From: WS-2 sp964650245
GTDB lineage: Bacteria; Eisenbacteria; RBG-16-71-46
Direction of reading: 5' to 3'
Length of the DNA stretch: 13,999 bases
Assembly: GCA_964650245.1 (NCBI GenBank)
Contig: CAZYQK010000084.1
Span: forward strand, 1-13,999
The notes under the pieces were generated by a model that was given only the letters and a program-made list of their open reading frames with translations, did not search any database and was not told the DNA's origin. The translations under genes were made by a program, and so were the position numbers. Shown here piece by piece: positions 1 through 7,225 of the stretch (position 1 is the stretch's first letter; every line of letters starts with the position of its first letter).

Positions 1-2
1 GC

Positions 3-191
3 GCTGATCACACAATCCGGTGGTCGACGGTGTCCAAGAAACGGGGTGCAGCTCCCAGCGCTGATCCTTTCAACAAGTGCAAGGACATGATGGCGATGAT
101 GGTCGAAGTGACCGGCGTCGTCTCCGAGCGCGGCGGCATGAGGTCGATCGACGTGACCGACGTCAAAGCCGCGGCGACGGCCTCGAAGTAG
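3..191 (+). CDS. 3' end of a small hypothetical protein (partial at left edge)
   Basis: The frame is open from the left edge to a TAG at 189-191 and encodes about 62 residues. The second half has the alternating hydrophobic pattern of beta strands, with the stretch VEVTGVVSERGGMRSIDVTD followed by an Ala/Lys tail. A Gly-Gly turn between two strands ending in a short D-V-K segment resembles the last strands of small OB-fold-like exported proteins, but I cannot name a family. A GTG at 30 could serve as an internal start, yet it has no Shine-Dalgarno sequence in front of it and the frame stays open to its left, so a gene running in from upstream is more likely. Function unknown. The clear stop 56 bases before the cytochrome gene supports a real gene end. 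Confidence 0.5.
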   Translation, partial: ADHTIRWSTVSKKRGAAPSADPFNKCKDMMAMMVEVTGVVSERGGMRSIDVTDVKAAATASK

Positions 192-246
192 CGGGCGTGC
201 ACCCGGGCGCGCGGGGGCGAGCGACTTCCACGCGCCCGGTTCGTTG

Positions 247-1014
247 ATGAGACCGCGCCTCCTGCTGGTGCCGCTGGCGCTGGCCGCCGTGCTGGCGCCG
301 GCGCTGGCGCTCCGCCCCGATCTGCCGGCCGCCGAGCGCGGGCGCCGCCTCGCGCAGCGCACCGGGTGCTTCGCGTGTCACGGCGCGGAGGGCACCCGCG
401 GCGCCGCGAATCCGGGACGCAGCGACAAGACCGTCCCCACCTTCGAGGGCGACGTCATGATGTTCGCGAAGACGCCGCGCGAGATTCGCGAGTGGATCCA
501 CGACGGGTCGACCCCCGCGAAGGCCGCGAGTCACACCTGGCGCGAGGAGCGCGAGCGCGGCGCGCTCCGGATGCCCGCCTTCGGCCGGCGCCTGACCACT
601 CGCCAGATCGAAGAGCTGGCGGCGTTCGTCGAGACGATGGCCGGGATTCCGGAGCCGGAAGATTCGCTCGTGAAGCGCGGGCTCGAGCGGAGCGAGGCGC
701 TGGGCTGCACGGGCTGCCACGGTCCCGGCGGCCGGTTCGCGCGGCCCAATCCCGGCTCGCTCAAAGGCTACGTGCCGTCGTGGGACCGTCGCGATTTCGC
801 CGAGCTTGTGACGAGCCGCGCGGAGTTCGATCAGTGGGTGGAGCGCGGCGTCAGCCGACGTTTCGAGGGTAATCCGCTGGCGCGATACTTCGTGCGCCGC
901 GCGGTGCTCCGCATGCCGGCCTTCGAGCGGCACCTGGCGCCGGGCGACCTCGACGCGCTATGGGCCTACGTGGACTGGCTGCGGGGTGGGGCGGGTGAGG
1001 CGGGACGCCCCTAG
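247..1014 (+). CDS. Exported di-haem cytochrome c
   Basis: This 255-residue protein should be a periplasmic electron carrier or the haem subunit of an oxidoreductase. Residues 1-22 form a signal peptide (MRPR followed by a Leu/Ala-rich core ending in ALA). Two covalent haem sites are visible: CFACH at residues 41-45 and CTGCH at 154-158. Each is followed by an RMPAF motif (Met109 and Met223) that supplies the likely axial methionine, so the protein is two class I-like cytochrome c domains in tandem, roughly residues 28-135 and 140-250. I chose the ATG at 247 over the TTG at 244 directly before it; no good Shine-Dalgarno is visible for either. The gene stands alone on its strand and ends tail to tail with a minus-strand mini-gene. 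The electron partner cannot be told from context. Family assignment is firm; the specific role is not. Confidence 0.9.
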   Translation: MRPRLLLVPLALAAVLAPALALRPDLPAAERGRRLAQRTGCFACHGAEGTRGAANPGRSDKTVPTFEGDVMMFAKTPREIREWIHDGSTPAKAASHTWREERERGALRMPAFGRRLTTRQIEELAAFVETMAGIPEPEDSLVKRGLERSEALGCTGCHGPGGRFARPNPGSLKGYVPSWDRRDFAELVTSRAEFDQWVERGVSRRFEGNPLARYFVRRAVLRMPAFERHLAPGDLDALWAYVDWLRGGAGEAGRP

Positions 1015-1109
1015 CGGCGCCGCTTGCGCGCCGCGCGGGCCTTGGCCTTCTTCTTCTTCGCGGTGAGCTTGGCGCGCTTGCGATTCTGGCGATGCTTGAA
1101 GGAAGTCAT
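1011..1109 (-). CDS. 32-residue highly basic small protein
   Basis: On the minus strand an ATG at 1109-1107 opens a 32-codon frame beginning MTSFKHRQNRKRAK and ending in KRRR before TAG at 1013-1011. About half of the residues are Lys or Arg, there is a run of four Lys, and no acidic residue at all. The start is preceded by CCGGAG four bases upstream, a usable Shine-Dalgarno. Its TAG shares the palindromic CTAG (1011-1014) with the stop of the cytochrome gene on the other strand. The composition is typical of tiny ribosome-associated or nucleic-acid-binding proteins (for example the bTHX/bS22-like or AURKAIP1-like classes), but I see no diagnostic motif and make no assignment. The antisense reading of the Lys codons gives a CTT/TTC run, so composition alone could arise by chance; the ordered start, SD and stop argue for a gene. 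Confidence 0.6.
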   Translation of the reverse strand: MTSFKHRQNRKRAKLTAKKKKAKARAARKRRR

Positions 1110-1194
1110 GACACTCCGGGGCTTGAGGTGAAAGAGCGCGCTGCGGTGGCGCGGACCGTCAACCTAGCCGAGACCGCCCGTGCCCGCAAGACGC

Positions 1195-1222
1195 GACGCC
1201 CGGCTCGTGAGGGCCGGGCGTC
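1195..1222 (-). terminator. Terminator-like hairpin after the 1251-1703 gene
   Basis: A perfect 10-base inverted repeat (GACGCCCGGC at 1195-1204 and GCCGGGCGTC at 1213-1222) encloses an 8-base loop. It lies 28 bases beyond the stop codon of the minus-strand gene and upstream of the 32-residue gene. The stem is very GC-rich but is not followed by a clear U-run on the minus strand, so it may be a weak or factor-assisted terminator, or an RNA-stabilising 3' hairpin. Confidence 0.5.
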
Positions 1223-1250
1223 GTCGAAGTCTCGGGTACGAGCCGGGCGG

Positions 1251-1703
1251 TCAGGCGGCGGCGGTGCCGAGAGCGCGTTGCGCCATCTCTTCGGCGGCCG
1301 GGCCGGCCTTCACCTCGACCGTCGACCCGGTGATCACGTAGATCCGGATATTGTTGCTTCCGGGGTCGGCCGGGAACATGAAGAAGCCGTCGCGCTCGGG
1401 CGAGTATGAGAGCGAGTAGCCGCACAGCAGCTCGCCATCCTTGAATCGCACCGCGAGTTTCTTGCCATGTGCGGTCTCGGCCGGGCCGGTGATGAAGCCG
1501 CGCAGGTCCTTGCGCTGCGGGTCCCCCGCGAACTCCTTCACGAAGAAGGCGGCCTTGAGCGACTTGCAGCGCACCTCGACCGCCGGGCCGCCGTCCGCGG
1601 GCTGCACGTGGAAGAGGTGGCGATTCGGGAAGAAATCCTGGGTCGTGCCCTTGAGGATCTTGCCGCTCAAGGAGTGCACAACGACCTTGTTGTATTCGGA
1701 CAT
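1251..1703 (-). CDS. Conserved-looking 150-residue protein with two similar halves
   Basis: The protein begins MSEYNKVVVHSL, has no signal peptide and is probably cytoplasmic. Two related halves can be seen. Residues about 5-55 carry the pattern V-x(4)-G-K-x-L-K-G-T-T-x(3)-P-N-R-x-L-F-x(3)-P-A-D, and residues about 80-130 repeat it as V-x(3)-D-G-E-x-L-x-G-Y-x-L-x-Y-S-P-x-R-x-G-F-F-x-F-P-A-D. Such strand-rich halves suggest tandem small beta-barrels (PilZ-like or Sm-like in appearance). I recall similar proteins annotated only as domain of unknown function (possibly DUF6982), without a known role. The start at 1703 is set by GGAGGAG seven bases upstream of the ATG. It is divergent from the FKBP gene, so its promoter lies in 1704-1903. 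Real gene: high confidence; function: unknown. Confidence 0.85.
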   Translation of the reverse strand: MSEYNKVVVHSLSGKILKGTTQDFFPNRHLFHVQPADGGPAVEVRCKSLKAAFFVKEFAGDPQRKDLRGFITGPAETAHGKKLAVRFKDGELLCGYSLSYSPERDGFFMFPADPGSNNIRIYVITGSTVEVKAGPAAEEMAQRALGTAAA

Positions 1704-1903
1704 CGTGGATCTCCTCCGGCACCGGGAAGGTTGAGGGGGCGCCGCCCTCGTGGCGACGGCCGGCTGTGACCCAGTTCCGTCCTCATCTCATCGGCCGGAG
1801 CCGGCCCCGACTTTACGCCCGAGTTGAAGCGCCCGGGGGCGATGTGGGAAGGTCCGTCCGCTTCGTCCCCGCTCCTCCTCACCGGCCCGAAAGGAGTGCC
1901 TCC
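1704..1903. promoter_or_regulatory. Divergent intergenic region between the 150-residue protein and FKBP genes
   Basis: These 200 bases must hold promoters for both divergent genes. The Shine-Dalgarno of the minus gene (GGAGGAG, near 1712-1718 on the plus-strand numbering) and of the plus gene (AAGGAG at 1891-1896, seven bases before ATG 1904) mark its two ends. A 14-base palindrome-like element (GGCCGG, 2-base spacer, CCGGCC) sits near 1793-1806. I could not identify convincing -35/-10 pairs in either direction. The plus frame is open back to 1766, but that part reads as Arg/Pro-rich non-coding sequence. Confidence 0.4.
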
Positions 1904-2413
1904 ATGAGATCAACGTCCGGCTGGATCGTCGCGTTCGCCGCGCTCGCGATGGCCGGCTGCCAGCAGCCCGGTTCCAGCAGCGGAACGCCGGCCCCGACGG
2001 GCGGCGCCCGGTCCGCCCCCGCGGGCCAGGACGCTGCCCCCGCGACCAGCGGGGCTACGGCGGGGAAGGAAGTGATCCTCCCGAACGGCCTCCGCATCCA
2101 GGACCTCATGGTCGGCGACGGCGCGATCGCCGAGAGCGGCCACGCGGTGGCGCTTCACTACACCGGCTGGCTCACCGATGGCACCAGATTCGACAGCTCG
2201 CTGGACCGCCATCAGCCGCTCCAGTTCCGAATCGGCGCGCAGCCCCGGGAGGTGATTCGCGGCTGGGACGAGGGAGTCCGAGGGATGCGAGTGGGCGGCA
2301 AGCGCAAGCTCACCATCCCGCCCGAGCTGGGCTACGGCGAGCGCGGCTATCGCGGACTCATCCCGCCCAACGCGACGCTGGTGTTCGAGCTCGAGCTGCT
2401 GAACATTCATTAG
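1904..2413 (+). CDS. FKBP-type peptidyl-prolyl cis-trans isomerase, probable lipoprotein
   Basis: This 169-residue protein catalyses cis-trans isomerisation of Xaa-Pro bonds and should help fold exported proteins in the envelope. The N-terminus MRSTSGWIVAFAALAMAGC is a lipoprotein-type signal peptide with Cys19 as the likely lipidated residue, although Met at -3 is a little off the usual lipobox. Residues about 20-55 are a Gly/Ala/Ser/Pro-rich linker. The FKBP domain spans about 58-169 and keeps the active-site pattern: Tyr86 in HYTGWL, Phe96-Asp97 in RFDSS, Trp121 in IRGWDEG, Tyr144 in ELGYGERG, and the closing IPPNATLVFELELL. The start is set by AAGGAG seven bases upstream; an earlier ATG at 1766 would add 46 residues in front of the signal peptide and is rejected. 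The BNR-repeat gene follows 47 bases later on the same strand and may be co-transcribed. Confidence 0.93.
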   Translation: MRSTSGWIVAFAALAMAGCQQPGSSSGTPAPTGGARSAPAGQDAAPATSGATAGKEVILPNGLRIQDLMVGDGAIAESGHAVALHYTGWLTDGTRFDSSLDRHQPLQFRIGAQPREVIRGWDEGVRGMRVGGKRKLTIPPELGYGERGYRGLIPPNATLVFELELLNIH

Positions 2414-2460
2414 CCGGGGCGACTACCGGCCCGTTCCTGGACCCGTCGAGGAGGCCTCCC

Positions 2461-5163
2461 ATGCGCCGGCCCGCAACTGGCTCGCTGATCGCAGCCGTTC
2501 CGCTGTTCCTCGCGCTCCAGGTTGCGCCCGCCGCTGGCGCCGCGCCCGCGGGGAAGCCGAAGCCCGCCGGGGGGGTGGTCGCGCTCGAGCCGGGCCTGCT
2601 CAAGGATCTCGCGTGGCGCCCGGTGGGTCCCGCCAACATGGGTGGGCGCGTCTCGGACTTCGCGGTGGTCGAGAAGCGCCCCGCCACCTTCTTCATGTCG
2701 CTCGGCACCGGCGGGGCGTTCAAGACCGCCAACCTCGGCACGACCTGGAGCGCGGTGTTCGAGAAGGAGGCGGTCGCGTCGGTGGGCGCGATCGCGGTGT
2801 GGCAGAAGAACCCGGACGTGGTGTGGGCCGGCACCGGTGAAGCCAACAGCCGGAACTCCTCGTCATGGGGCAACGGCGTCTACCGCTCGCTCGACGGCGG
2901 CAGCAAGTGGGAACACCTGGGGCTCGAGGCGACCCATTGCATCGCCCGCGTGGTCGTCGATCCGGGCGACAGCAACACCGTCTACGTCGCGGCGCTCGGC
3001 CGGCTGTGGGGCGAGAACGCGGAGCGCGGCGTGTTCAAGACCACGGATGGCGGCAAGCACTGGAGCCACGTGCTCGAGGTGGACGCGCGCACCGGCGCCT
3101 GCGACCTGGTGATGGACCCCTCCAATCCGAGCGTGCTCTACGCCGCGATGTACGCGCGCCGGCGAACGCCGTGGTCCTACAGCGGGGGTGGGAAGACCGG
3201 AGGCATCTTCCGCACCACGGACGCCGGGCGCACCTGGACCCGGCTCACGAACGGATTGCCGGCCGAGGCCGGCCGCATCGGGCTCGACGTCTATCGCAAG
3301 AACCCGAAGACCGTGATGGCGGTGGTGGAATCGGATCTCGGCGGGCACCTCTCGGAGTTCGAGAGCAAGAGCCGCGCGGGCGGCGTGTTCCGGAGCACCG
3401 ACGGCGGCGAGCACTGGGAGCGCCTGAGCCCTTACGCCCCGCGCCCCTTCTACTTCAGCCAGCTCCGCGTTCAGCCCGACGACTCGAGCCGGGTCTACCT
3501 GCTCGGCACCGATCTCTGGATCTCGGACGATGGCGGGCGGACCTTCCGCGCGGGGGGCGCGCGCAACCTGCATCCGGACTGCCACGCGATGTGGGTGGAT
3601 CCCGCCAACGGGGACCACGTCCTGCTCGGCACCGACGGCGGATTGTTCATGAGCCACGACCGCGCGCGCACCTGGAACTTCATCAACAACCTCGCGATCG
3701 GCGAGTTCTACAACGTCGCGGTGGACAACCGGGACCCGTACTGGATCTACGGCGGACTTCAGGACAACCAGACGTGGGGCGGGCCCAGCAAGACTCGCTT
3801 CGAGCCCGAGCCCTTCATCGGCGACCAGGAGCACAACGGGATCCTCAACGACCACTGGTTCTGCCTGGGCGGCGGCGACGGCTTCCACGTGGCGGTCGAT
3901 CCCACCGACCCCGACATCGTCTACTACGAATCCCAGGGCGCTGAGCTGCAGCGCCTGAGCTTGAAGACCGGGAAGGAGCGCCGTCTCAAGCCCTCGAACA
4001 AGGAAGGCGAGCCGGTGTTCCGCTTCAACTGGAACTCGCCGTTCATGATCTCGCCGCACGACCCAAGCGTGTTGTGGCTCGGCGGGAACCACCTGTTCCG
4101 GCTGGTCGAGCGCGGCGACCGGTGGGAAATGGCGAGCCCCGACCTGACCACCCGGGATCCGAACAAGATGGCAACCGGAGGCTCCGCGGCCGAGACCCAC
4201 TGCACCATCGTGACGCTGGCGGAGTCGCCGCTCGCGAAGGGCATGGTGTGGGCCGGGACCGACGACGGCCAGCTGTGGGTGACTCGGGATGGCGGCGCTC
4301 ACTGGAACGATCTCACCGCCAACTTGAAGGGCGTGCCCCCGGGGCTCTACATGAGCCGCGTCGAAGCCTCGCACCACGATGCCAACACCGCATACCTCGC
4401 GATCGACGGCCATCGCACCAACGTGTTCGAACCGTACCTGCTCGCGACGCGTGACGGCGGGAAGAGCTGGACCTCGATTCTCGGCGACCTGCCGCGCTCA
4501 GCACCCGTGATCGTGGTGCGCGAGGATCTCTCGAACCCGAATCTGCTGTTCGCCGGGACCGAGTTCGGGATCTGGATGACCCTCGACGGCGGCCGCCACT
4601 GGGTGAAGCTCAAGGAGGGCCTGCCGACCGTGGCGGTGGACGACATCGTGATCCATCCGCGAGAGCGCGACCTCGTCATCGGCACGCACGGCCGCAGCAT
4701 CTACGTGCTCGACGACATCACGCCATGCGAACGCTGGACCGCGGGCGTGCTCGCCGATCCCGTGACGTTCTTCGCGCCGCGGCCCGCGACCGCCTATCTC
4801 CATCGCACCATCGGCGGGGTATGGGGCCAGCGCATGTTCAGCGCGAAGAACCCGCCGTTCGGCGCCACCTTCAACTACTTCGTGCGCGCCTGGACCGGCG
4901 AGGGCGTGACCATCGTGGTCGCCGACAGCGCCGGGAGGACGATCCGCAATCTCTCCGGGCCGGGCACGCCGGGACTTCACCGCGCGGTGTGGGATCTGGA
5001 ACGCGACCCCAAGGAGCGGATCGGGCGTCCCGAGTGGAGCAACCAGCCCGAGTTCGTGAAGCCGGGCAAGTACACGGTGTCCCTGACCTACGGCAAGGAG
5101 AAGCCGGTCAAGCAGACGCTGGAGGTGAAGGTGGCGGATGGGGTGGCAGACCCCGGGTTTTGA
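2461..5163 (+). CDS. Exported BNR/Asp-box beta-propeller protein (sortilin/VPS10-like), 900 aa
   Basis: A large secreted or periplasmic protein of the family usually labelled glycosyl hydrolase, BNR-repeat or VPS10/sortilin-like; hydrolase activity has generally not been shown for this type and is not inferred here. Residues 1-27 are a signal peptide. Asp-box repeats (S/T-x-D-x-G-x-x-W) recur near residues 88, 142, 192, 251, 311, 354, 608, 663 and 707, for example RSLDGGSKW, KTTDGGKHW, RSTDGGEHW and MTLDGGRHW, consistent with two beta-propellers (about 50-450 and 470-750). A GTHGRSIYVLDD motif at 741-752 closes the propeller part. Residues about 790-895 form an Ig-like FlgD-type module (GPGTPGLHRAVWDLERD and PGKYTVSLTYG). 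The length of 900 fits the family. GAGGAGG six bases before ATG 2461 fixes the start. Likely role: surface binding or proteolysis-related scaffold; substrate unknown. Confidence 0.88.
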   Translation: MRRPATGSLIAAVPLFLALQVAPAAGAAPAGKPKPAGGVVALEPGLLKDLAWRPVGPANMGGRVSDFAVVEKRPATFFMSLGTGGAFKTANLGTTWSAVFEKEAVASVGAIAVWQKNPDVVWAGTGEANSRNSSSWGNGVYRSLDGGSKWEHLGLEATHCIARVVVDPGDSNTVYVAALGRLWGENAERGVFKTTDGGKHWSHVLEVDARTGACDLVMDPSNPSVLYAAMYARRRTPWSYSGGGKTGGIFRTTDAGRTWTRLTNGLPAEAGRIGLDVYRKNPKTVMAVVESDLGGHLSEFESKSRAGGVFRSTDGGEHWERLSPYAPRPFYFSQLRVQPDDSSRVYLLGTDLWISDDGGRTFRAGGARNLHPDCHAMWVDPANGDHVLLGTDGGLFMSHDRARTWNFINNLAIGEFYNVAVDNRDPYWIYGGLQDNQTWGGPSKTRFEPEPFIGDQEHNGILNDHWFCLGGGDGFHVAVDPTDPDIVYYESQGAELQRLSLKTGKERRLKPSNKEGEPVFRFNWNSPFMISPHDPSVLWLGGNHLFRLVERGDRWEMASPDLTTRDPNKMATGGSAAETHCTIVTLAESPLAKGMVWAGTDDGQLWVTRDGGAHWNDLTANLKGVPPGLYMSRVEASHHDANTAYLAIDGHRTNVFEPYLLATRDGGKSWTSILGDLPRSAPVIVVREDLSNPNLLFAGTEFGIWMTLDGGRHWVKLKEGLPTVAVDDIVIHPRERDLVIGTHGRSIYVLDDITPCERWTAGVLADPVTFFAPRPATAYLHRTIGGVWGQRMFSAKNPPFGATFNYFVRAWTGEGVTIVVADSAGRTIRNLSGPGTPGLHRAVWDLERDPKERIGRPEWSNQPEFVKPGKYTVSLTYGKEKPVKQTLEVKVADGVADPGF

Positions 5164-5243
5164 GGTTGGCGTTCCGCTGGCGTCAAGCCCGCGTAAGATT
5201 GAGTACCGTGGCCGTGGATTGGCACCATCCGCCGATATTTCGC

Positions 5244-5272
5244 TTGACGCGTCGTTGGCTGCGGACCATCGT
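5244..5272 (+). promoter_or_regulatory. Possible sigma-70-like promoter upstream of the efflux block
   Basis: TTGACG at 5244-5249 matches five of six bases of the -35 consensus. At a 17-base spacing CATCGT (5267-5272) matches three of six of TATAAT. It lies 28 bases before the first gene of the metal-efflux block, in the 136-base gap after the BNR-repeat gene. The weak -10 makes this only a candidate. Confidence 0.25.
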
Positions 5273-5299
5273 TGCCGGCGTGGAATGGACGGGGACGTG

Positions 5300-5722
5300 A
5301 TGCGGAGGATCCGATTGCTCGGGACTCGCGTGCTCTTGACGCTGATCGTCGCGGTGCTCCTGCCGGTCGAGCATGCAAATTGCGCATTCGTCCTGTGGCA
5401 AGTTGCGTCGGTGGAATCTCAGACCGGTCACCATCACGCCGACGACGGCGATGGTGATCACCAATCCCCGCTGAGCCCGCCCCCAGCCTCGTCGGCTGAT
5501 CCGTGCTGCTGCGCCTCCGTTCATCTTCCCCGGGCGACGGCGCCTGCTTCGATTTCAGTCCCCGCGCCAACGCCGTGTTCCACGCTTCTCACGATCACGC
5601 CCTCGCTGGCGGCCGTTGCGGGCAGAGCGTGCCGTCGAATGGATCCGGACGCACGATCGGGTTCTCCACCCGGTTTTCCATCAACTTCGCAAGCCCCTCG
5701 CAGTCCCCCTTACTCCGCCTAG
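5300..5722 (+). CDS. Small exported His/Cys-containing protein at the head of the efflux block
   Basis: The 140-residue product starts MRRIRLLG and has one hydrophobic segment (residues about 6-22) that reads as a signal peptide or membrane anchor. After it come a His/Asp-rich stretch (GHHHADDGDGDH, residues 43-54), a Pro/Ser linker and a CCC triplet (69-71), then a Pro/Ala/Ser-rich tail. His and Cys clusters in an exported protein directly ahead of a heavy-metal pump suggest periplasmic metal binding; this is inference. Similar small His-rich proteins precede czc-like operons in other genomes as far as I recall. Two in-frame ATGs compete (5285 and 5300); I prefer 5300, which directly precedes the basic n-region and has a GGGGA four bases upstream. 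Codon use in the last third is loose, so the C-terminus or even the gene could be wrong. Confidence 0.55.
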   Translation: MRRIRLLGTRVLLTLIVAVLLPVEHANCAFVLWQVASVESQTGHHHADDGDGDHQSPLSPPPASSADPCCCASVHLPRATAPASISVPAPTPCSTLLTITPSLAAVAGRACRRMDPDARSGSPPGFPSTSQAPRSPPYSA

Positions 5723-5784
5723 CTTCCCGTTCTGGTCCTGAGGCAGGACAGGGCGCGCCATCGCACGGGTGCGCCGGAATGCGT

Positions 5785-5807
5785 GTCAGGTGATTCAATA
5801 ATCTGAC
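5785..5807. promoter_or_regulatory. AT-rich imperfect palindrome before the outer-membrane-factor gene
   Basis: A 23-base near-palindrome: 11-base arms starting GTCAG and ending CTGAC, one central base, 10 of 11 positions paired in RNA (one a G-U wobble). It ends 17 bases before the ATG at 5825, just ahead of the Shine-Dalgarno. It contains the locally AT-rich ATTCAATAAT, unusual in this GC-rich DNA. Its place at the head of the pump genes would suit an operator with an overlapping -10 or a 5' leader hairpin. No known operator consensus was recognised. Confidence 0.35.
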
Positions 5808-5824
5808 GGAAAGGCGGAGATGGA

Positions 5825-7225
5825 ATGGCCTCACGGCTGACGCATCGCCTGGCGGCGATCGGGTGCACTGCTCTTCTGACGGCTGGATTCGCTGAACGAT
5901 CCACGGCGCAGCCTCGACCTTCAGAGGTAGCAGGGTCGTCGTCCGTGAGCACCGCGCCGTCGGAGATCGCCGGCCTGCTCACGCTGCCGGCAGCGCTCGA
6001 GCTGGCGCTGAAGATCCACCCCGATCTCCGCGTAGCTGGAGCGAACCTCGCGGTTGCCCGCGCCGACTCGGTTTTTGCGAGGGTCCCGGCGTTCAATCCC
6101 GAGGTGGAGCTGCAGAGCGCACGCGGCGGCCGGACACTCGGGTCGGGCTCCGAGGCCACGCTGGATCTGGGCGTCAAGCAGGAGTTCGAGCTGTGGGGCA
6201 AGCGCACCGCCCGTCAGTCCCTGGCCACGATTCGCTCCCTGACCGGCGCGGCCGAGTGGCGCGCAAAGCTCCAGGAGATCGAGTCGGACGTCCGCGCACG
6301 ATTTGAACGGGCACTCTTCCTGCAAGACCGCCTGGAGACAGTGGACGAGCTGGCCGGCCTCGATCGCCGGGTCGTGCTCGCGGCGCAGGCGCGTGTGCGC
6401 GATGGATCCATGACGCCGGTGACCGGTCGCCTGACGGAACTCGATCTACTCCGGTTGGAGGCGCAGAGCCGGCGCGCGCGCAGTGACCTCCGGCAGGCGC
6501 TCGTCGCCCTTGGACTCGCGATCGGGCGGGAGCTTCCTGACTCGACCCGACTGAGCGGCGATGTCCGGGCAGACTCCCTCCAGGCGCCGGAAGACTCGGT
6601 CGTCGCAATCGCTCTGCGCGTTCGAGGAACGGGAGAGGTCCTGCGTCATCAGATTACTCAGCGGCAAGCGGAACTTCATCTGGCTGAGCGCGAAGCCCGA
6701 CCCAACCTCACTCTGGGCGCAGGCCTGACCAGGGAACGCCGGTCATTCTCGAGCGACGACCTCACGGGTGATCCAGCTATCGTCGGTAGGATTGCGGGTG
6801 CGAGATCCACCGACAACCTCTGGACCGCCCGCATCAGTGCCCCGCTGCCGCTGTGGCAGAAAAATCAAGCGGGTCGCGCGCGAGCTTCCGCGGAGATCGT
6901 GCACAGCCAGGCGGACTACGACCGCTATCGCCTGCGAACACGGCTGGAAGTGCTCGGCGCGGCGCGGCGGTTTCAGGATGCCGCCGGGCTCTACCGTCTC
7001 TACCTCGAGCGATCGACTCGCGTTCGGCAGGACCTCGTGCTGATTCGCGAGGCTTATGCGGACGGCCGCATCTCGCTCGACTCCTACCTCACGCAGAAAG
7101 GGCGCCTCGTGGACACCCTCCTCGGGCAACTCGAAGCGGGCGACGCCTACTGGGACGCCCGTGGTCAAATGGAGGCCGCCGTCGGCCTCGACCTGGCGCA
7201 CCTCAACGCGGGGGGGACCCGATGA
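5825..7225 (+). CDS. Outer-membrane factor of an RND metal-efflux system (TolC/CzcC family)
   Basis: The 466-residue protein is the trimeric outer-membrane channel of the pump encoded downstream. Residues 1-29 are a signal peptide (…ERSTAQPRP). The body has the two-fold outer-membrane-efflux-protein repeat: about residues 48-235 and 260-460. The first repeat begins with the diagnostic LTLPAALELALKIHPDL and contains FNPEVELQSARGG and LGVKQEFELWGKR; the second has ARPNLTLGAGL and the ISAPLPLWQKNQAGRARA segment typical of CzcC/CusC relatives. There is no lipobox cysteine after the signal peptide, unlike CusC. Length is normal for the family. The ATG at 5825 follows a GGCGGAG sequence. Its stop TGA (7223-7225) overlaps the ATG of the adaptor gene as ATGA, so translation is coupled. 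Confidence 0.92.
   Translation: MASRLTHRLAAIGCTALLTAGFAERSTAQPRPSEVAGSSSVSTAPSEIAGLLTLPAALELALKIHPDLRVAGANLAVARADSVFARVPAFNPEVELQSARGGRTLGSGSEATLDLGVKQEFELWGKRTARQSLATIRSLTGAAEWRAKLQEIESDVRARFERALFLQDRLETVDELAGLDRRVVLAAQARVRDGSMTPVTGRLTELDLLRLEAQSRRARSDLRQALVALGLAIGRELPDSTRLSGDVRADSLQAPEDSVVAIALRVRGTGEVLRHQITQRQAELHLAEREARPNLTLGAGLTRERRSFSSDDLTGDPAIVGRIAGARSTDNLWTARISAPLPLWQKNQAGRARASAEIVHSQADYDRYRLRTRLEVLGAARRFQDAAGLYRLYLERSTRVRQDLVLIREAYADGRISLDSYLTQKGRLVDTLLGQLEAGDAYWDARGQMEAAVGLDLAHLNAGGTR

Noticed and set aside
163..933. 256-residue minus-strand open frame opposite the cytochrome
   Set aside because: The plus strand carries two haem motifs and a signal peptide; the minus frame shows no domain.
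1766..1903. Extended start for the FKBP gene
   Set aside because: A lipoprotein signal peptide and strong Shine-Dalgarno mark ATG 1904; the added residues would precede the signal peptide.
2863..4413. 516-residue minus-strand open frame
   Set aside because: It is antisense to the BNR-repeat gene and has the low-complexity His/Arg/Val composition of a GC-rich shadow frame.
5735..5749. Hairpin GTCCTG-AGG-CAGGAC after the His-rich gene as a terminator
   Set aside because: Only six base pairs with a 3-base loop and no U-run; too weak to call.
5503..5793. Alternative plus frame as the true second half of the His-rich gene (frameshift)
   Set aside because: It has no better protein character than the annotated frame and would require an unsupported frameshift.
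6853..7221. In-frame upstream extension of the adaptor gene to 6853
   Set aside because: It overlaps the well-supported outer-membrane-factor gene in another frame, is Arg/Pro/Ala-rich, and the ATGA overlap with a signal peptide at 7222 marks the true start.
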